Assembly (NCBI RefSeq): GCF_048544455.1
Contig: NC_133536.1
Span: 165,836,825-165,900,824, forward strand
Direction: 5' to 3'
Length of the DNA: 64,000 nucleotides
Source: Silene latifolia
Taxonomy: Eukaryota; Streptophyta; Magnoliopsida; Caryophyllales; Caryophyllaceae
The notes under the pieces were generated by a model that saw only the letters and a program-made list of their open reading frames with translations, did no database searches and had not been told where the DNA came from. Made by a program: the position numbers and the translations under genes. Of the stretch, positions 34,549 to 45,450 are shown one piece after another. Numbering within the stretch: the first letter of the stretch is position 1; every line of letters begins with the position of its first letter.

Positions 34549-35013
34549 TTAATGCTTAGCCTTGAATTTTTTTGAACTTGGTGATGGAGAATGATCCTTC
34601 ACAGGTGTTTTCGCACGTTTAGCAGCCATCCTCTTCAAATAAGCATTCGCATATTTGGTGCATGGCGATTCAGACTTAGAACGGTCATCAGGAGCACCAG
34701 ATCTACAACCCAAACCATCAGCAAGTGGGATGTCAGGTGACTTAGGACGGTCGTCGTTCTCAGGGAAGGTAGGTAAGCATAAAAAACCATCATCGAACTC
34801 CGTCTCCATGACCTGAGTCCCTAAATCTTCAGGATCTAAGGAATCAGGAACAACGATGTTTGGAGGAGGTGAATCAGGCGCTGAGTCTTCAATCTCATCT
34901 TCTTGCTCATCTTCAGATGCACCATTACGATACCATTCAAGCTTACACATCAAACATTCATGACCGCATTTTTTATGTGAAGGATTCATTCTTTTTATTG
35001 TAAGAACACTCAT
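34549..35013 (-). CDS. Opposed accessory ORF inside the mariner-like element
   Basis: An intact 154-codon frame (MSVLTIKRMNPSHKK) converging on the transposase gene. I do not recognise the family. Visible parts: a cysteine pair motif CGHECLMC near residue 16; a long acidic, proline-rich middle (EDEQEDEIEDSAPDSPPP); a basic C-terminus (KRMAAKRAKTP, SSKKFKAKH) that looks like a nuclear signal. The frame is visibly more GC-rich than its AT-rich flanks and has no stop, while the transposase is broken. This supports real coding, but a captured gene piece or chance frame cannot be excluded. About 550 bp separate its ATG from the right TIR, enough for a promoter. Confidence 0.5.
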   Translation of the reverse strand: MSVLTIKRMNPSHKKCGHECLMCKLEWYRNGASEDEQEDEIEDSAPDSPPPNIVVPDSLDPEDLGTQVMETEFDDGFLCLPTFPENDDRPKSPDIPLADGLGCRSGAPDDRSKSESPCTKYANAYLKRMAAKRAKTPVKDHSPSPSSKKFKAKH

Positions 35014-35501
35014 AAATAAATCAGGAAGGTGGATTTATGATTGAAAGGTAATCAGGAACAACAAAGATTTAGGGTTTAATCAGGAAGGTGGATATAAGAC
35101 GGCATTTTTGTTTGGAATGTGAATGGAACAACTGAGATGGGGATGAAGGAGGGAGGCGGCACTAGAGAGAGAGAGAAGAGAGATTTAGGGTTTGGAATTC
35201 TCTAGATGAATGGAGATAATGAGAGACGGATGGGTAGGTGAAGGGAGTAAATGGGAGTAAATGGGGTTGGGTTTTCAGTTGGGTTTTTTGAATGGATTTG
35301 GGGGAGTATATGGGTTGGGTTAGGAAAATTTGGAGGGAAGGGTTAGTTAAGGGTGGAATGGATTAGGAATATTAATTGGGCCAAAAATAGATTAGGGTGG
35401 ATTGTATTAGCAAAAGGAGGTGGGCCATATAATGGCATTTCTTGTAAATAGGATGGTGTGATAAGGACGAATAGGTCATTTTGCTTTCTTTTTATAGTAA
35501 G

Positions 35502-35573
35502 TGGTAGAGTGGAGTTGAATGAATGATTATGGAAAGGTGGTAGAGTGGAGTTGAATGGAGGAAGTAAGTGTTA
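35502..35573. repeat. 36-bp tandem duplication of the right TIR end
   Basis: TGGTAGAGTGGAGTTGAATG occurs at 35502 and 35538, so the terminal sequence is doubled. Only the outer copy continues into the full TIR and the TA target. Confidence 0.85.
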
Positions 35574-36780
35574 CAATGACATTTTTATTCTGAAACTTTT
35601 TAAATTTCGATCCCTCTTAAAAACTTACCACCAAATCTGGTTGACAACTTGACATTAATTTTTCTAATCCGGTTTGTAAGTAAGGTTTGTATCAACTTAT
35701 TTTTTATACTTCTACTGAAACAGTGGTGGAGAGATAGAGCGCCCAGGGGAAGGGTAGCAGGGGAGCTCACTCCCACTAAAAAGTGAAAACTACAAAACTT
35801 TTAATCAGATTTTTGAACTCATTATCTAATAATTTGCTATTCAAAAAACTTTATACCTTTTTCTCTACTTTTTATAAAACTAAATAAAAAGAAAAAAGCT
35901 GTCAAAAAAAAAAAAAAAAAAAAAAAAAAGCAGACTCAAAAAAAAAAATGTTAAAAAACTAAAAATTTATAAGTAAGGTTTGTATCAACTTATTTTCTAT
36001 ACTTGTACTCCATAATAAATAAGCAATACCGAATCGGTGGTGAAACGAGAGGGGAGGCTAGCAGGGGTGCTCGCTCTCACTAAAAAACAAAACTTCAAAA
36101 CTTTTAGTCAAATTTTTGAACTTTTTCCAAGTCTACTACTTATCACATTATTTATTCACTCCGCTAAAATTTCTCGTCCCTAATAGGAAATCTTGTCTAC
36201 GCCACTGCACTGAATACTCCAAGCTACCGAAATAGATCTATGCCTACGAGATTTTGGGTTTAAATAGTATATACATATCACAATTATTGCAAACACAACC
36301 TTGTTGTTATGAGTGTTATTTCACAAAATTCTCATTTCCATAGTTTTCAACCAATTTAGTCTTAGAGGTGCACGTAAACATTTAAACAAAGATGAGGTCG
36401 AAGTGTCGAACTTACTTCCATTTGGGAATCAAAGAAAAATTCGACTTTTGCGAGGTAAAGGAAAAGTAAGGAAAGAGATGTGTGGGAAATCAAGAAAGTA
36501 AAAGGTACGGAGTAGTTAGAAAGGAAACATACAAGATAATACGTCCATGCATGGCACATTTCTCATGGAACGTAGTTGGAATTTTGTTTCATTTTATTTT
36601 TATTAATTTTGCATGGAACTCATCCATCGATCGGCTCGTTACAAGAACTCATTATCTAATAATTTGCTATTCAAAAAACTTTATGCCTTTTTTCTCTACT
36701 TTTTATACAACAAAATAAAAATAAAAACATACTCCAAAAAAAAAAAAAAAGTTAAAAAACTAAAAAGAAAAAGGAGAAAA
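35574..36780. repeat. Dispersed repeat copies, no gene
   Basis: AGTAAGGTTTGTATCAACTT occurs near 35680 and 35972, each followed by a GTGGTG...AGGGG...GCTCGCTCTCACTA-like stretch and AAAACTTTTA. A second segment beginning AACTCATTATCTAATAATT occurs near 35818 and 36647. A-runs lie at 35906-35929 and 36737-36750. Probably decayed copies of one short element; family not recognised. Confidence 0.5.
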
Positions 36781-36931
36781 GTAGATTGAAGTAACCGAGT
36801 AGATTTTGTTTAACTGGTTTGCATGGATTTATACGTAAAAACGGAACCCAAAGCAATTTCATAGGAAAAAAGTTGAAGTTAGAAGAACCAAATCCCCTAA
36901 AAGAAGACATTATCTGGTTATACTAGTAGAC

Positions 36932-36946
36932 TACAGAATCTGATTC

Positions 36947-36950
<4 letters not shown>
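36932..36950. repeat. 19-bp palindrome beside the LINE tail
   Basis: TACAGAATC-T-GATTCTGTA, perfect 9-bp arms around one base, immediately next to the T-run that is the LINE's poly(A). Confidence 0.9.
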
Positions 36951-36987
<37 letters not shown>

Positions 36988-38880
36988 GTGCGAAAGAGGG
37001 GCAAAGCCCCGAAACTAACTACTAGCTATTACACGGGGGGTAGTAACCCCAAAAATGTCCTCCCTAAGGATAGGACGAAGTTCATTAAGAGGAATATCTA
37101 AATGCGTAATTAACGGGACCGCGTTTACTCCCTTGTTGGCCAAGAAATCAGCTGCCCTGTTAGCTTCCCGATAGGTATGCTCCAGCTTGACTCTCCAATG
37201 TCCTTCTCGCATTAAATCCTTACATCTCTTGACGATGAATTTCAAGCCATTGCTTACTAATTGATCTTCATTAATCAGCTCGACACATGGGGAATTATCC
37301 ATATTAATGATAAGTCTTGGAATATTGAGTGACTTGGCTCGCTCTAGCCCTGCTAGCAAGGCCAGGAGTTCCGCCTTCATAGAAGAGCACGACCCACACG
37401 AGAAGAAGTAAGCAGTAATAAAGTTACCGGTTTCATCCCAAATTATTCCTCCTCCTCCAGCAGGACCAGGGTTGCCCTTTGAGGCACCATCGGTGTTTAA
37501 AAGTAGCCACCCGTGAGGGGGGGGGTCCAAATGGCGAATGAAAACTTCCGTTCTTGGGTTGCGTGGGATAGGCATGAAGATATTGTGTCGATCCAAAGCT
37601 AGCTTTGTGGACTGAAATTGTTGGTACAAGAACTCTCTCGGTTGCAAAGGATTTTCGCCCTCCCTTCCGAACACTATGTTGTTCCGCCACTTCCAAATCC
37701 ACCAACATGTAAGGGCAAAGTACATGGGCCAGTCCTCGATGGATGAGTCGATGTCATTGCTAGCATTTTTTGTGAGCCATGTCATAAAGGGGGTATTAAA
37801 GAAGAAAGTGTTGGATGGATTCACACCGACTAATTGCCAAATTTCCTTCGAAACATAGCATGAGCGAAGAAGGTGTTCTACCGTTTCCTCTGAAGCATGA
37901 CATCTCGGGCATCGTGGGTCATCCCCCATATTCCGTCTAACGCGATTAACATTTACCATAAGCCTCCCATGAGCTGCTAACCAGAGAAAGACACGGGCTC
38001 TTTGCTGCACCGGCAAGCGCCAAATGGTACGCCAAACCGGTGATTCGGGAATTTGATCGTAATCAACTCCTTTCAAATACCCTAAGGCTGATTTAATGGT
38101 GAACTTACCCGATGAGGTTCCTTGCCAGTATAAAGAGTCCTCCAAGCTCGGATCGTTAATAAGGGAAATCGAAGCAATTTTAAGGAGTATATTTTGCGGC
38201 AGGAAATCTGCGAACAAGTCCCATTTCCAACCGTTAGATTCGCACCACATCTCGCTGACCGTAGCCCCTAATATATCGTCTGGAATCGGAGCTATAGCAT
38301 TATCAGATAAACAAAGGCCATCCACCCAATTATGATCCCAAAAAAGTGTCCGTCTCCCATTTCCCACAGCTGTGGCCGTGCCTCTCACTATGGTTTTGGA
38401 TTGTGACGATATCCCTGCCCATACATTAGACATATTTTTCTTTGGTTGAAATATGTCTATATCACATCTATTACTGCAATATTTGGCTCGGAGTACCCGC
38501 GACCATAAACTTTGAGGTTCAGCTAAAACTCTCCATCCTAGCTTTGTTAAGAAAGCTGCATTAGCTTGTCTAGCTGAGACCACCCCTAGACCTCCACGGG
38601 ATTTCGGCTGTTGGATGGTCTCCCAGTTAATTAGATGAATGGAATTTTTATTTTCATCTCCTCCCCAAAGAAATCGACGTGATTTTCTGTCGATTGAATC
38701 ACAAATAGACTTTGGGATTTTAGCTGTCTGCATGCTATAATTGGCTATAGTCGAGAGGGTAGATTTGACCAAAGTTTCTCGACCAGCTAAAGATAATTTT
38801 TTCGTAGACCATCCTGCCAAACGGTTTATTTACTTTGTCCTCCAGGTGCTCAATGCAAGTACATTTCCGAAAGGTGTTTT
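36951..38880 (-). mobile_element. 5'-truncated L1-type LINE with RNase H
   Basis: Minus-strand LINE ending in a 36-nt poly(A) (T-run 36951-36986). The short 3' UTR has GGGGCTTTGCCCC, a hairpin common at plant L1 ends. The 5' break is near 38830-38880, just before the RLAGW block. No convincing target duplication found. Confidence 0.85.
37015..38820 (-). CDS. LINE ORF2 C-terminal half (zf-RVT and RNase H)
   Basis: 601 open codons from AGWSTKKLSLAGRETLVKS, which in full-length L1 lies just after the RT palm, to a stop 28 nt before the poly(A). The zf-RVT domain is at about residues 220-320 with CPRCHASEETVEHLLRSC. The RNase H domain is at about residues 440-565 with NTDGASKGNPGPAGGGG, MKAELLALL, NMDNS and REANRAADFLANKG, so its acidic residues are kept. 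The RT palm and endonuclease are missing, so the fragment cannot retrotranspose. The open frame indicates a recent insertion. The first Met is internal, not a true start. Confidence 0.85.
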   Translation of the reverse strand: MAGWSTKKLSLAGRETLVKSTLSTIANYSMQTAKIPKSICDSIDRKSRRFLWGGDENKNSIHLINWETIQQPKSRGGLGVVSARQANAAFLTKLGWRVLAEPQSLWSRVLRAKYCSNRCDIDIFQPKKNMSNVWAGISSQSKTIVRGTATAVGNGRRTLFWDHNWVDGLCLSDNAIAPIPDDILGATVSEMWCESNGWKWDLFADFLPQNILLKIASISLINDPSLEDSLYWQGTSSGKFTIKSALGYLKGVDYDQIPESPVWRTIWRLPVQQRARVFLWLAAHGRLMVNVNRVRRNMGDDPRCPRCHASEETVEHLLRSCYVSKEIWQLVGVNPSNTFFFNTPFMTWLTKNASNDIDSSIEDWPMYFALTCWWIWKWRNNIVFGREGENPLQPREFLYQQFQSTKLALDRHNIFMPIPRNPRTEVFIRHLDPPPHGWLLLNTDGASKGNPGPAGGGGIIWDETGNFITAYFFSCGSCSSMKAELLALLAGLERAKSLNIPRLIINMDNSPCVELINEDQLVSNGLKFIVKRCKDLMREGHWRVKLEHTYREANRAADFLANKGVNAVPLITHLDIPLNELRPILREDIFGVTTPRVIASS

Positions 38881-39221
38881 GATTCGGTAAATATTGTCGC
38901 ATAATTGTGAGTAATGAATATGGTCAATATATTGTTAATTTATTATTTCCTCTGTTCTAATGAGTTTATACACGTATATCAATACAGTTTTCTTTTTTCT
39001 CATATCTTTAACTACACATTACTAAACATTATAAAAATTAGTATTGATGCCCGACTACGCCCGAGCTCCATCTATTTACCATTAAAATTTATTTTCAATT
39101 AAGTAAAACTATTTTAAAGTTTGTATAACTCATAAATTTATCTTTAATATATTTTTCTATGTCATATTTTAAAATTACGATGAAATAAATTATGTGACAA
39201 ATTCACTACTCCCGCTATTAA
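38881..39221. other. AT-rich sequence, nothing recognised
   Basis: No frame or repeat of note. Confidence 0.5.
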
Positions 39222-39540
39222 CATTTTACTTAAAATGATTAGTTAGTTAATTGTTCATATATGCTTTCTTTTATTCTTAGTATTGTTACTTTTATTACAT
39301 TCGTTATTACTACGGTTACTTTCACTACTCCCGCCGTAATTATTGTTAGTTTCACTACTACTGCATGAATATTAATAATTTCACTACTTCCGTTGTTGCT
39401 TCTATTACTTTCACTACTTCCCTTGCTAATATAGTTACTTTGACTATTCAAATGAGTGATTACTAACATATTAGTATATCCAATGTTAGTACAATTATTT
39501 CCACTACTAACATAATTACTTTTACTATTTAGCCATACAA
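39222..39540. repeat. Degenerate ACTTTCACTACT minisatellite
   Basis: Variants of TTACTTTCACTACTnCCGT recur about ten times at intervals near 25-35 bp, with drift into AT-rich spacers. Ends just before the copia LTR. Confidence 0.6.
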
Positions 39541-39579
39541 TTTTAAGAGGTTATATATTTATATAAATATATTACATAT

Positions 39580-40651
39580 TGTAGGAAATATCGGTATACT
39601 TCCTCTATAAATTTTAGGATTATAACGAAATTATAAATATGAAATACAAGTCATAAATGAAATTGCATAAACAAAAAGATTAGAGATTAAGAATCAACCT
39701 TCGATCCTAGCAAATTTGGCCTAAGAACAATATCGAAATCGATATTCGCCTAATCGTTGCACCCAAGATGCTATGAGAAATGCCCTTGTTCTTGCTAGAA
39801 TAGATCCCCAAAAATCGATGATTAATTTTTAGGGTTTATGTTTTGATGAGAGAGTTTTAGGTCAAAAATTCGGTTTTGAAAATGATCTCCCTTTCCCTTA
39901 TTATAACCGAAAATAAGAGAAGAAAAGGGGAGATATTTTTTCTTCCTTTTTCTCGGTTTGACCAAGTGACTACAACAAACAAATAAAGAGAAAAATCTCC
40001 TTATTTTAAGTTGTTATTTAAAATGTATAAAAATGTGTATTATTATCTCAATTGACTATTTATGTCGACATGTATTAATAAGTCTACACACAACAATTTG
40101 TAGTCGATTTATTAATACCGGTCTGTCAACATTTTATTATGACAATTCCGCATAATATATACATTAACTATAAATATAACATATTTATAATTCGCTAATT
40201 AAATATAACTGGTTACATTTAATTACGAATTAACATCTTAATTCGTTTAAGCTAACATTATATACATTAATTAAATATAACATGTTATATTCAATTTACG
40301 AATTGACAGTTAATTCGTTTCAGCTAATATTATTTAATTGAATTAAATAATCGTCTCATCATCACATTGACTAACTGTTTAGTCAAATACATGGACTAAC
40401 CTTTTAGTCATATAAGGCATCAATGTGATTATATTTCCATAATCACATCTCTCAAACACATCCTTTAGGTGTGACTTTTATGGACCAGTTGATCACCGCC
40501 ATCAGAATGATAATAACGTCAAACTTTCTAGCAAGCCAACCGTTATTAAGTAATCGTTAATCAACTGATAAAATACTAAGTATACCCTTGTGAACCTATA
40601 AGAGATTTATAAATGTTATCAAACTAATTGTGGAGGACACAAGCTCCAACA
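39580..40651 (-). mobile_element. 3' LTR of the copia element
   Basis: TGTAGGAAATATCGG to CTCCAACA on the + strand. Contains the nested inverted repeat (40486-40493/40560-40567 and 40512-40518/40541-40547) also found in the other copia LTR family. Confidence 0.95.
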
Positions 40652-40666
40652 ATCTCCCACTTGTCC
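40652..40666 (-). other. Copia polypurine tract
   Basis: Minus-strand GGACAAGTGGGAGAT abuts the 3' LTR; same motif as at 2191-2203. Confidence 0.85.
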
Positions 40667-41434
40667 TCACAAGTGTATGTGCGATAACCGATTCTCATAT
40701 CCTAAAATTTCTCCCACTCAATGTAAAACAATTTGCAAAATCCGTATTCACAAAGGTCGTATTTTACAAGTGATCAATATCAAGAGTGGTTTCCCCGACT
40801 AGAGAGTAACTTAACTGATAAACGAATCATCATTCGAGCATGGCCATGCATTTCAGTTACAACTCTTCGAGTGGCCGTGAGAAATAACTAAACCTGATAA
40901 AGGTTGGATATTTTCTTCAACTCGAATCCTGCTGATTTAAGCACAGTATGAAATGTCCCAGAAAAAATCTGCTTAGCCTCCTGTTACGGCAGACCATGAG
41001 AAAGAAACCAAAGTCACCCAAAAACTGCCTTAATCTCAAGAGACAGTCGATAGTCAAAAGAATCGACTCTAGGAACACAATGGACGTCCAATCCATGACC
41101 TGGCACCGAATGTTTTTAAACATTTAGGACTCCATTACGTTGTCACAATTTTTGTCCTACGAGGTATCATTATAACTCGTATCTGTGATCGATCAGCCAA
41201 CCGTTTGACTTATGGCTCGTTGAACCCACCATCAATCGACTGCACAATATAATAGCCAGAGTTATCAGCTCATGTAGGCGATTACGGACCAAAACAAATA
41301 TAATGTAATTCAGTTCACTTTGTGGCGTTCAATGTTGTCAGTACAATCCACATGAAAAATAAAATATTATAATAAAACGATGAAGTTATAAATAGTGTAT
41401 CAAAAAGATAATGTATCGAATCCATAATCAACTA
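40667..41434 (-). other. 3' untranslated region of the copia element
   Basis: Between the pol stop and the polypurine tract. No frame; resembles, reversed, the 1500-2190 tail of the first copia remnant, including a GTGGCC...CGAG block. Confidence 0.6.
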
Positions 41435-44400
41435 CTACAACTCAGGAACACGTTTAATTCCCATGGAAATAACGTGCCCTTCATGCTTATCATAATTCAA
41501 CGGTTTCGTGAGAGGATCCGCAATGTTGTCATCCGAAGCTATCTTGTCAATCACTATCTCCTCTTGCTCCACGTAATCACGGATCAGGTGAGCCTTCCGA
41601 TGTACATGTCTAGACTTGTTGCTAGACTATGGCTCCTTAGCCTGGAAGATGGCACCACTATTGTCACAATAGATGGTGATCAGGTCATTCGAACTAGGAA
41701 CTATCGTAAGTCCTTGTAATAATTGACGCATTCATATAGCTTCCTTTGCTGCTTCCGAAGCGGCATAGTACTCGGATTCAGTAGTAGAATCTGTTACAAC
41801 ATCCTGTTTGGAACTCTTCCAGGTGACCGCAACACCATTAAGAGTAAAGATGAATCTAGACTGAGATTTTGAGTAATCTCGGTCTGTTTGGAAGCTAGCA
41901 TCTGCGTAACCGATTGCACATAGCTTAGTATCTCCTCCATAAGTCAATACCCAATCCTTAGTCCTCCGTAGGTACTTAAGGATGTTTTTAACAGTTATCC
42001 AGTGTGTTTCACCTGGATTCTTTTGGTACCGACTCGTCATACTCAATGCATATGCCACGTCTGGACGTGTGCATATCATGGCATACATGATTGATCCTAT
42101 TGGTGATGCATAAGGAATACGACTCATGCGCTCAATCCCTTCAGGTGTCGTGGGTGACTGAGACTTGCTCAAATGCATCCCAGACGTCATTGGAAGCTTC
42201 CCCTTCTTGGAGTTGGTCATGCTGAACCTTTCAAGAATCTTATCCAAATAAGACTCCTGACTCAATGATAACGTCCGTCGTGATCTATCTCGATAGATAC
42301 GGATTCCCAATATGCGTTATGCCTCACCCAGATCTTTCATCTGGAAATGGTTCTTCAACCATCCTTTTACCGAAGATAACAGAGGAATGTCATTCCCAAT
42401 CAAGAGTATGTCATTGACATACAATATTAAGAAAACAATATTGCTCCCACTCGACTTGATATATAAGCATGGTTCCTCGACCGATCAAGTGAAACCATAC
42501 TCTTTTATCACCTGGTCGAAACGATGATTCCAACTCCGAGAAGCTTGCTTAAGTCTATAAATGGAATGCTTAAGCTTGCACACTTTCTTTGGATTTTCAG
42601 GATCTATGAAACCTTCGGGTTTCACCATGTACAACTCCTCCTCCAAATAACCGTTTAAGAAGGCGGTTTTCACATCCATTTGCCAAATTTCATAGTCATG
42701 AAAAGCGGCAATCGCTAAGATTATCCGAATGGAACGTAGCATAACTACGGGTGCAAAAATTTCATCATAATGCAATCCGTGCACTTGAGTGAAAACTTTT
42801 GCCACTAGTCGTGCCTTATAGGTATCTGGTTGCCCATCTACAAAATGCTTTATTTAGTAAAGCCATTTGCACTGTAGAGGTTTTACCTTATTAGGTAAAT
42901 CAACAAGATCCTATACGTCATTCTCATACATGGAGTCCATCTCGGATTGCATGGCTTCAAGCCATAGCTTTAAGTCGGAACAGGTCATGGCACCTTTATA
43001 GGTGGCGGGTTCATTACTCTCTAGGAGCAAAACGTCATTCTCTCCAACCATACCAATGTATCTGTCTGGAGGATTAGAGAGTCTACCCGACCTCCTAGGT
43101 TCCTGAGGAATATTAACCGTATCATCAGTTAAAGGAACATCTTCCTTCATCTGTTCCTCGGTTGTTGGTTCTTGAATCTTCGACAGCTCGAAGGTTCTAT
43201 TACTTGACTTGTTCTCGAGAAATTCTTCTCTAAGAACTTCGCACTAGCCGCAAAAAAAACTCGATGTTCGGTAGGCGAATAGAAGTAATGACCAAACATT
43301 CCTTTTGGATAACCAATAAAGTATGTCTTGACCGATCACGGGCCGAGCTTATCCTCGTGTCTCCACTTGACATAAGCCTCGCAGCCCCAAACCCGAATAA
43401 AGCACAAGTTAGGTACCGTTCCCTTCCACATTTCATATGGAGTCTTGTCGACAGCTTTAGTCGGACTTCGGTTAAGTATAAGAGCAGCTGACAAAAGAGC
43501 AAAACCCCATAATGAATCAGGTACTACCGTGTGACTCATCATGGATCAAACCATATCAAGTAATGTTCAATTTCTCCGTTCGGATACACCATTTAATTGA
43601 GGTGTTCCAGGTGGAGTTAACTGTAAAACGATTCCACAGTCTTTAAGGTGTTGATCAAACTCATTTGAAAGATATTCGCCACCCCGATCTGAACGGAGTG
43701 CTTTAACCTTTCTTCCCAGTTGGTTCTCAACCTTATTCTGGTATTCCTTGAATTTTTCAAAGGACTCACTTTTATGCTTCATTAAGTAGACATATCCGTA
43801 TCTACTCAAATCGTCTGTGAAAGTGATAAAATATCTATAGCCATCTTTAGCGGTAATTGACATAGGTCCACATACATCAGTATGTATGAGTCCTAATAGG
43901 TCACTAGCGCGCATTCCAACACCTTCGAAGGAAATTCGAGTCATTTTGCCGATAAGACATGATTCACACGTGCCAAATGTAGAAAAATCGAATGCGGGAA
44001 TAGTCCCATTCTCGACGAGTGTCTTTACACGTTTTTCATTTATGTGTCCCATTCGACAATGCCATAGATAAGTTTGATCTTTGTCACCAACCTTTAATTT
44101 CTTATTATTCTCGTGTAATATATCTGTGGTTTGATCTAAGATGTAAATTCCATTCATGGAAACTGCTTTGCCATAAACCATTTCATTAAAAGAGAAAATA
44201 CAGCTAGTATCCTTTATTGAAAATGAAAAACCGTCTTTATTAAGTACGGAAACAGAAATAATGTTCTTAGATAATCTGGGTACATAGTAACAGTTATATA
44301 AATATAACTCGAAACCACTTGGGAGTTGGATTACGTATGTTCCCTTTGAGACTGCAGCAACTATAGCTCAATTCCTTACTTGTAGGTCCACATCACCCTT

Positions 44401-45450
44401 TCCAAGAGGTGTGATGTTTTTTAGGCCCTGCAAATGATTAAACAGATGAGAACCACAACCAGTATCAAGTACCCAAGTTTCGAAACTTGCATGGTTAATC
44501 TCAATTATATGAATATAAGACGACATACCAACATGAGTGACGCGGCCTGCTTTTATGTCCTCACGGTACACGGGACAGTTCCTCCTCTAATGTCAGGTCT
44601 TGTGACAATGGTGGCACTCAATGTCACCGCCTTTGCTCTTTGTCTTGCCTTGTGAGCCACTAGTCTCACCAGGCACACTCTTACCGTTTCATGGCTTCTT
44701 AAACTTTGGCTTTCCTACAGTTAGGTCGCCGGGAGCTTTGCCCTTACCCTTATTCTTGTTGGAAATCATGAGAACATCTTGCTTCATGCTCCCACTCAAT
44801 TTCATATCCTTCTCGGTCTGTACGAGAAGTGAGTGTAGCTCATGAGGACTTTTATTCATGTCATTCATGTAGTAATTTGCCCTGAAGAGGGCAAAACCAT
44901 CATGAAGTGAATGAAGCATATGGTCAATGACTATTCTCTCACTGATTTTGCAATCAAGTGCCTCCAATTTCTCGACATTCTCAATCATGTTAAGAATGTG
45001 TGGGCTAACCGGTTGGCCCTTCTGGAGTTTCGCATCAAAGAAGCGACAGGTATGCTCATAAGTAACGACTCTCGGTGCTTTTGAGAACTCATTAGTGAGC
45101 GTGGTGAAAATCTTGTTTGCACCTTGGGCAATGAAGCGTCTTTGCAAATTAGTTTCCATTGCAAAAATGAGTACGTTCTTTATCGCACCCGCTTCCATGA
45201 CGAAGTCACTATAAGCAAGTGACTCGTTAACTCCTGCATTGGGGCCTGGGTTTACCGGTATTGGCTCAGTTAAGTACTTGAGCTTACCGTCAGCAATGGC
45301 AGCATTCCGTAATGATGCCTCCCAGTCCGCAAAGTTGGACCCGTCATTTTTCAGTCGAGAGAACTGATTCATGTGGTCCATGAAAGCTTTTAGCAAGGAC
45401 TCGCGTCCAAGTGTGACACTTGGAATAGAGATTTCGTTATTTCCAGCCAT
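41435..45450 (-). pseudogene. Copia gag-pol polyprotein
   Basis: Gag starts MAGNNEISIPSVTLG (45450) and runs to a TGA at 44689. A zinc knuckle CHHCHK...C (about 44580-44625) holds two stops. Protease VLDTGCGSHLF lies near 44460-44495. The integrase zinc domain (WHCRMGHINEKR, CESC) and core (HTDVCGP, SDRGGEYLS, NGVSERRN) run from 44080 to 43567. Two frame changes fall between about 43340 and 43150. RT (DEIFAPVVMLRSIR, TAFLNGYLEEELYM) ends in YVND instead of YVDD near 42408-42419. RNase H (YADASFQTDRDYSKS, WKSSKQDVV, ESEYYAASEAAKEAI) runs on to RVPEL and its stop at 41435-41437. At least six stops sit at conserved Arg or Gln codons. Not functional. Confidence 0.92.

Larger units (their letters stand above)
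31006..35564 (+). mobile_element. Mariner-like element with perfect TIRs (4.56 kb)
   Basis: Terminal inverted repeats at 31006-31032 and 35538-35564 are identical over 27 bp (outer end CTTCCTCCATTCAACTCC) and flanked by TA on both sides (31004-31005, 35565-35566), the Tc1/mariner target. Inside are a DD39D transposase pseudogene, a 40-bp tandem array, a spaced repeat and an opposed ORF. Intact ends suggest it could still be mobilised in trans. Confidence 0.9.
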
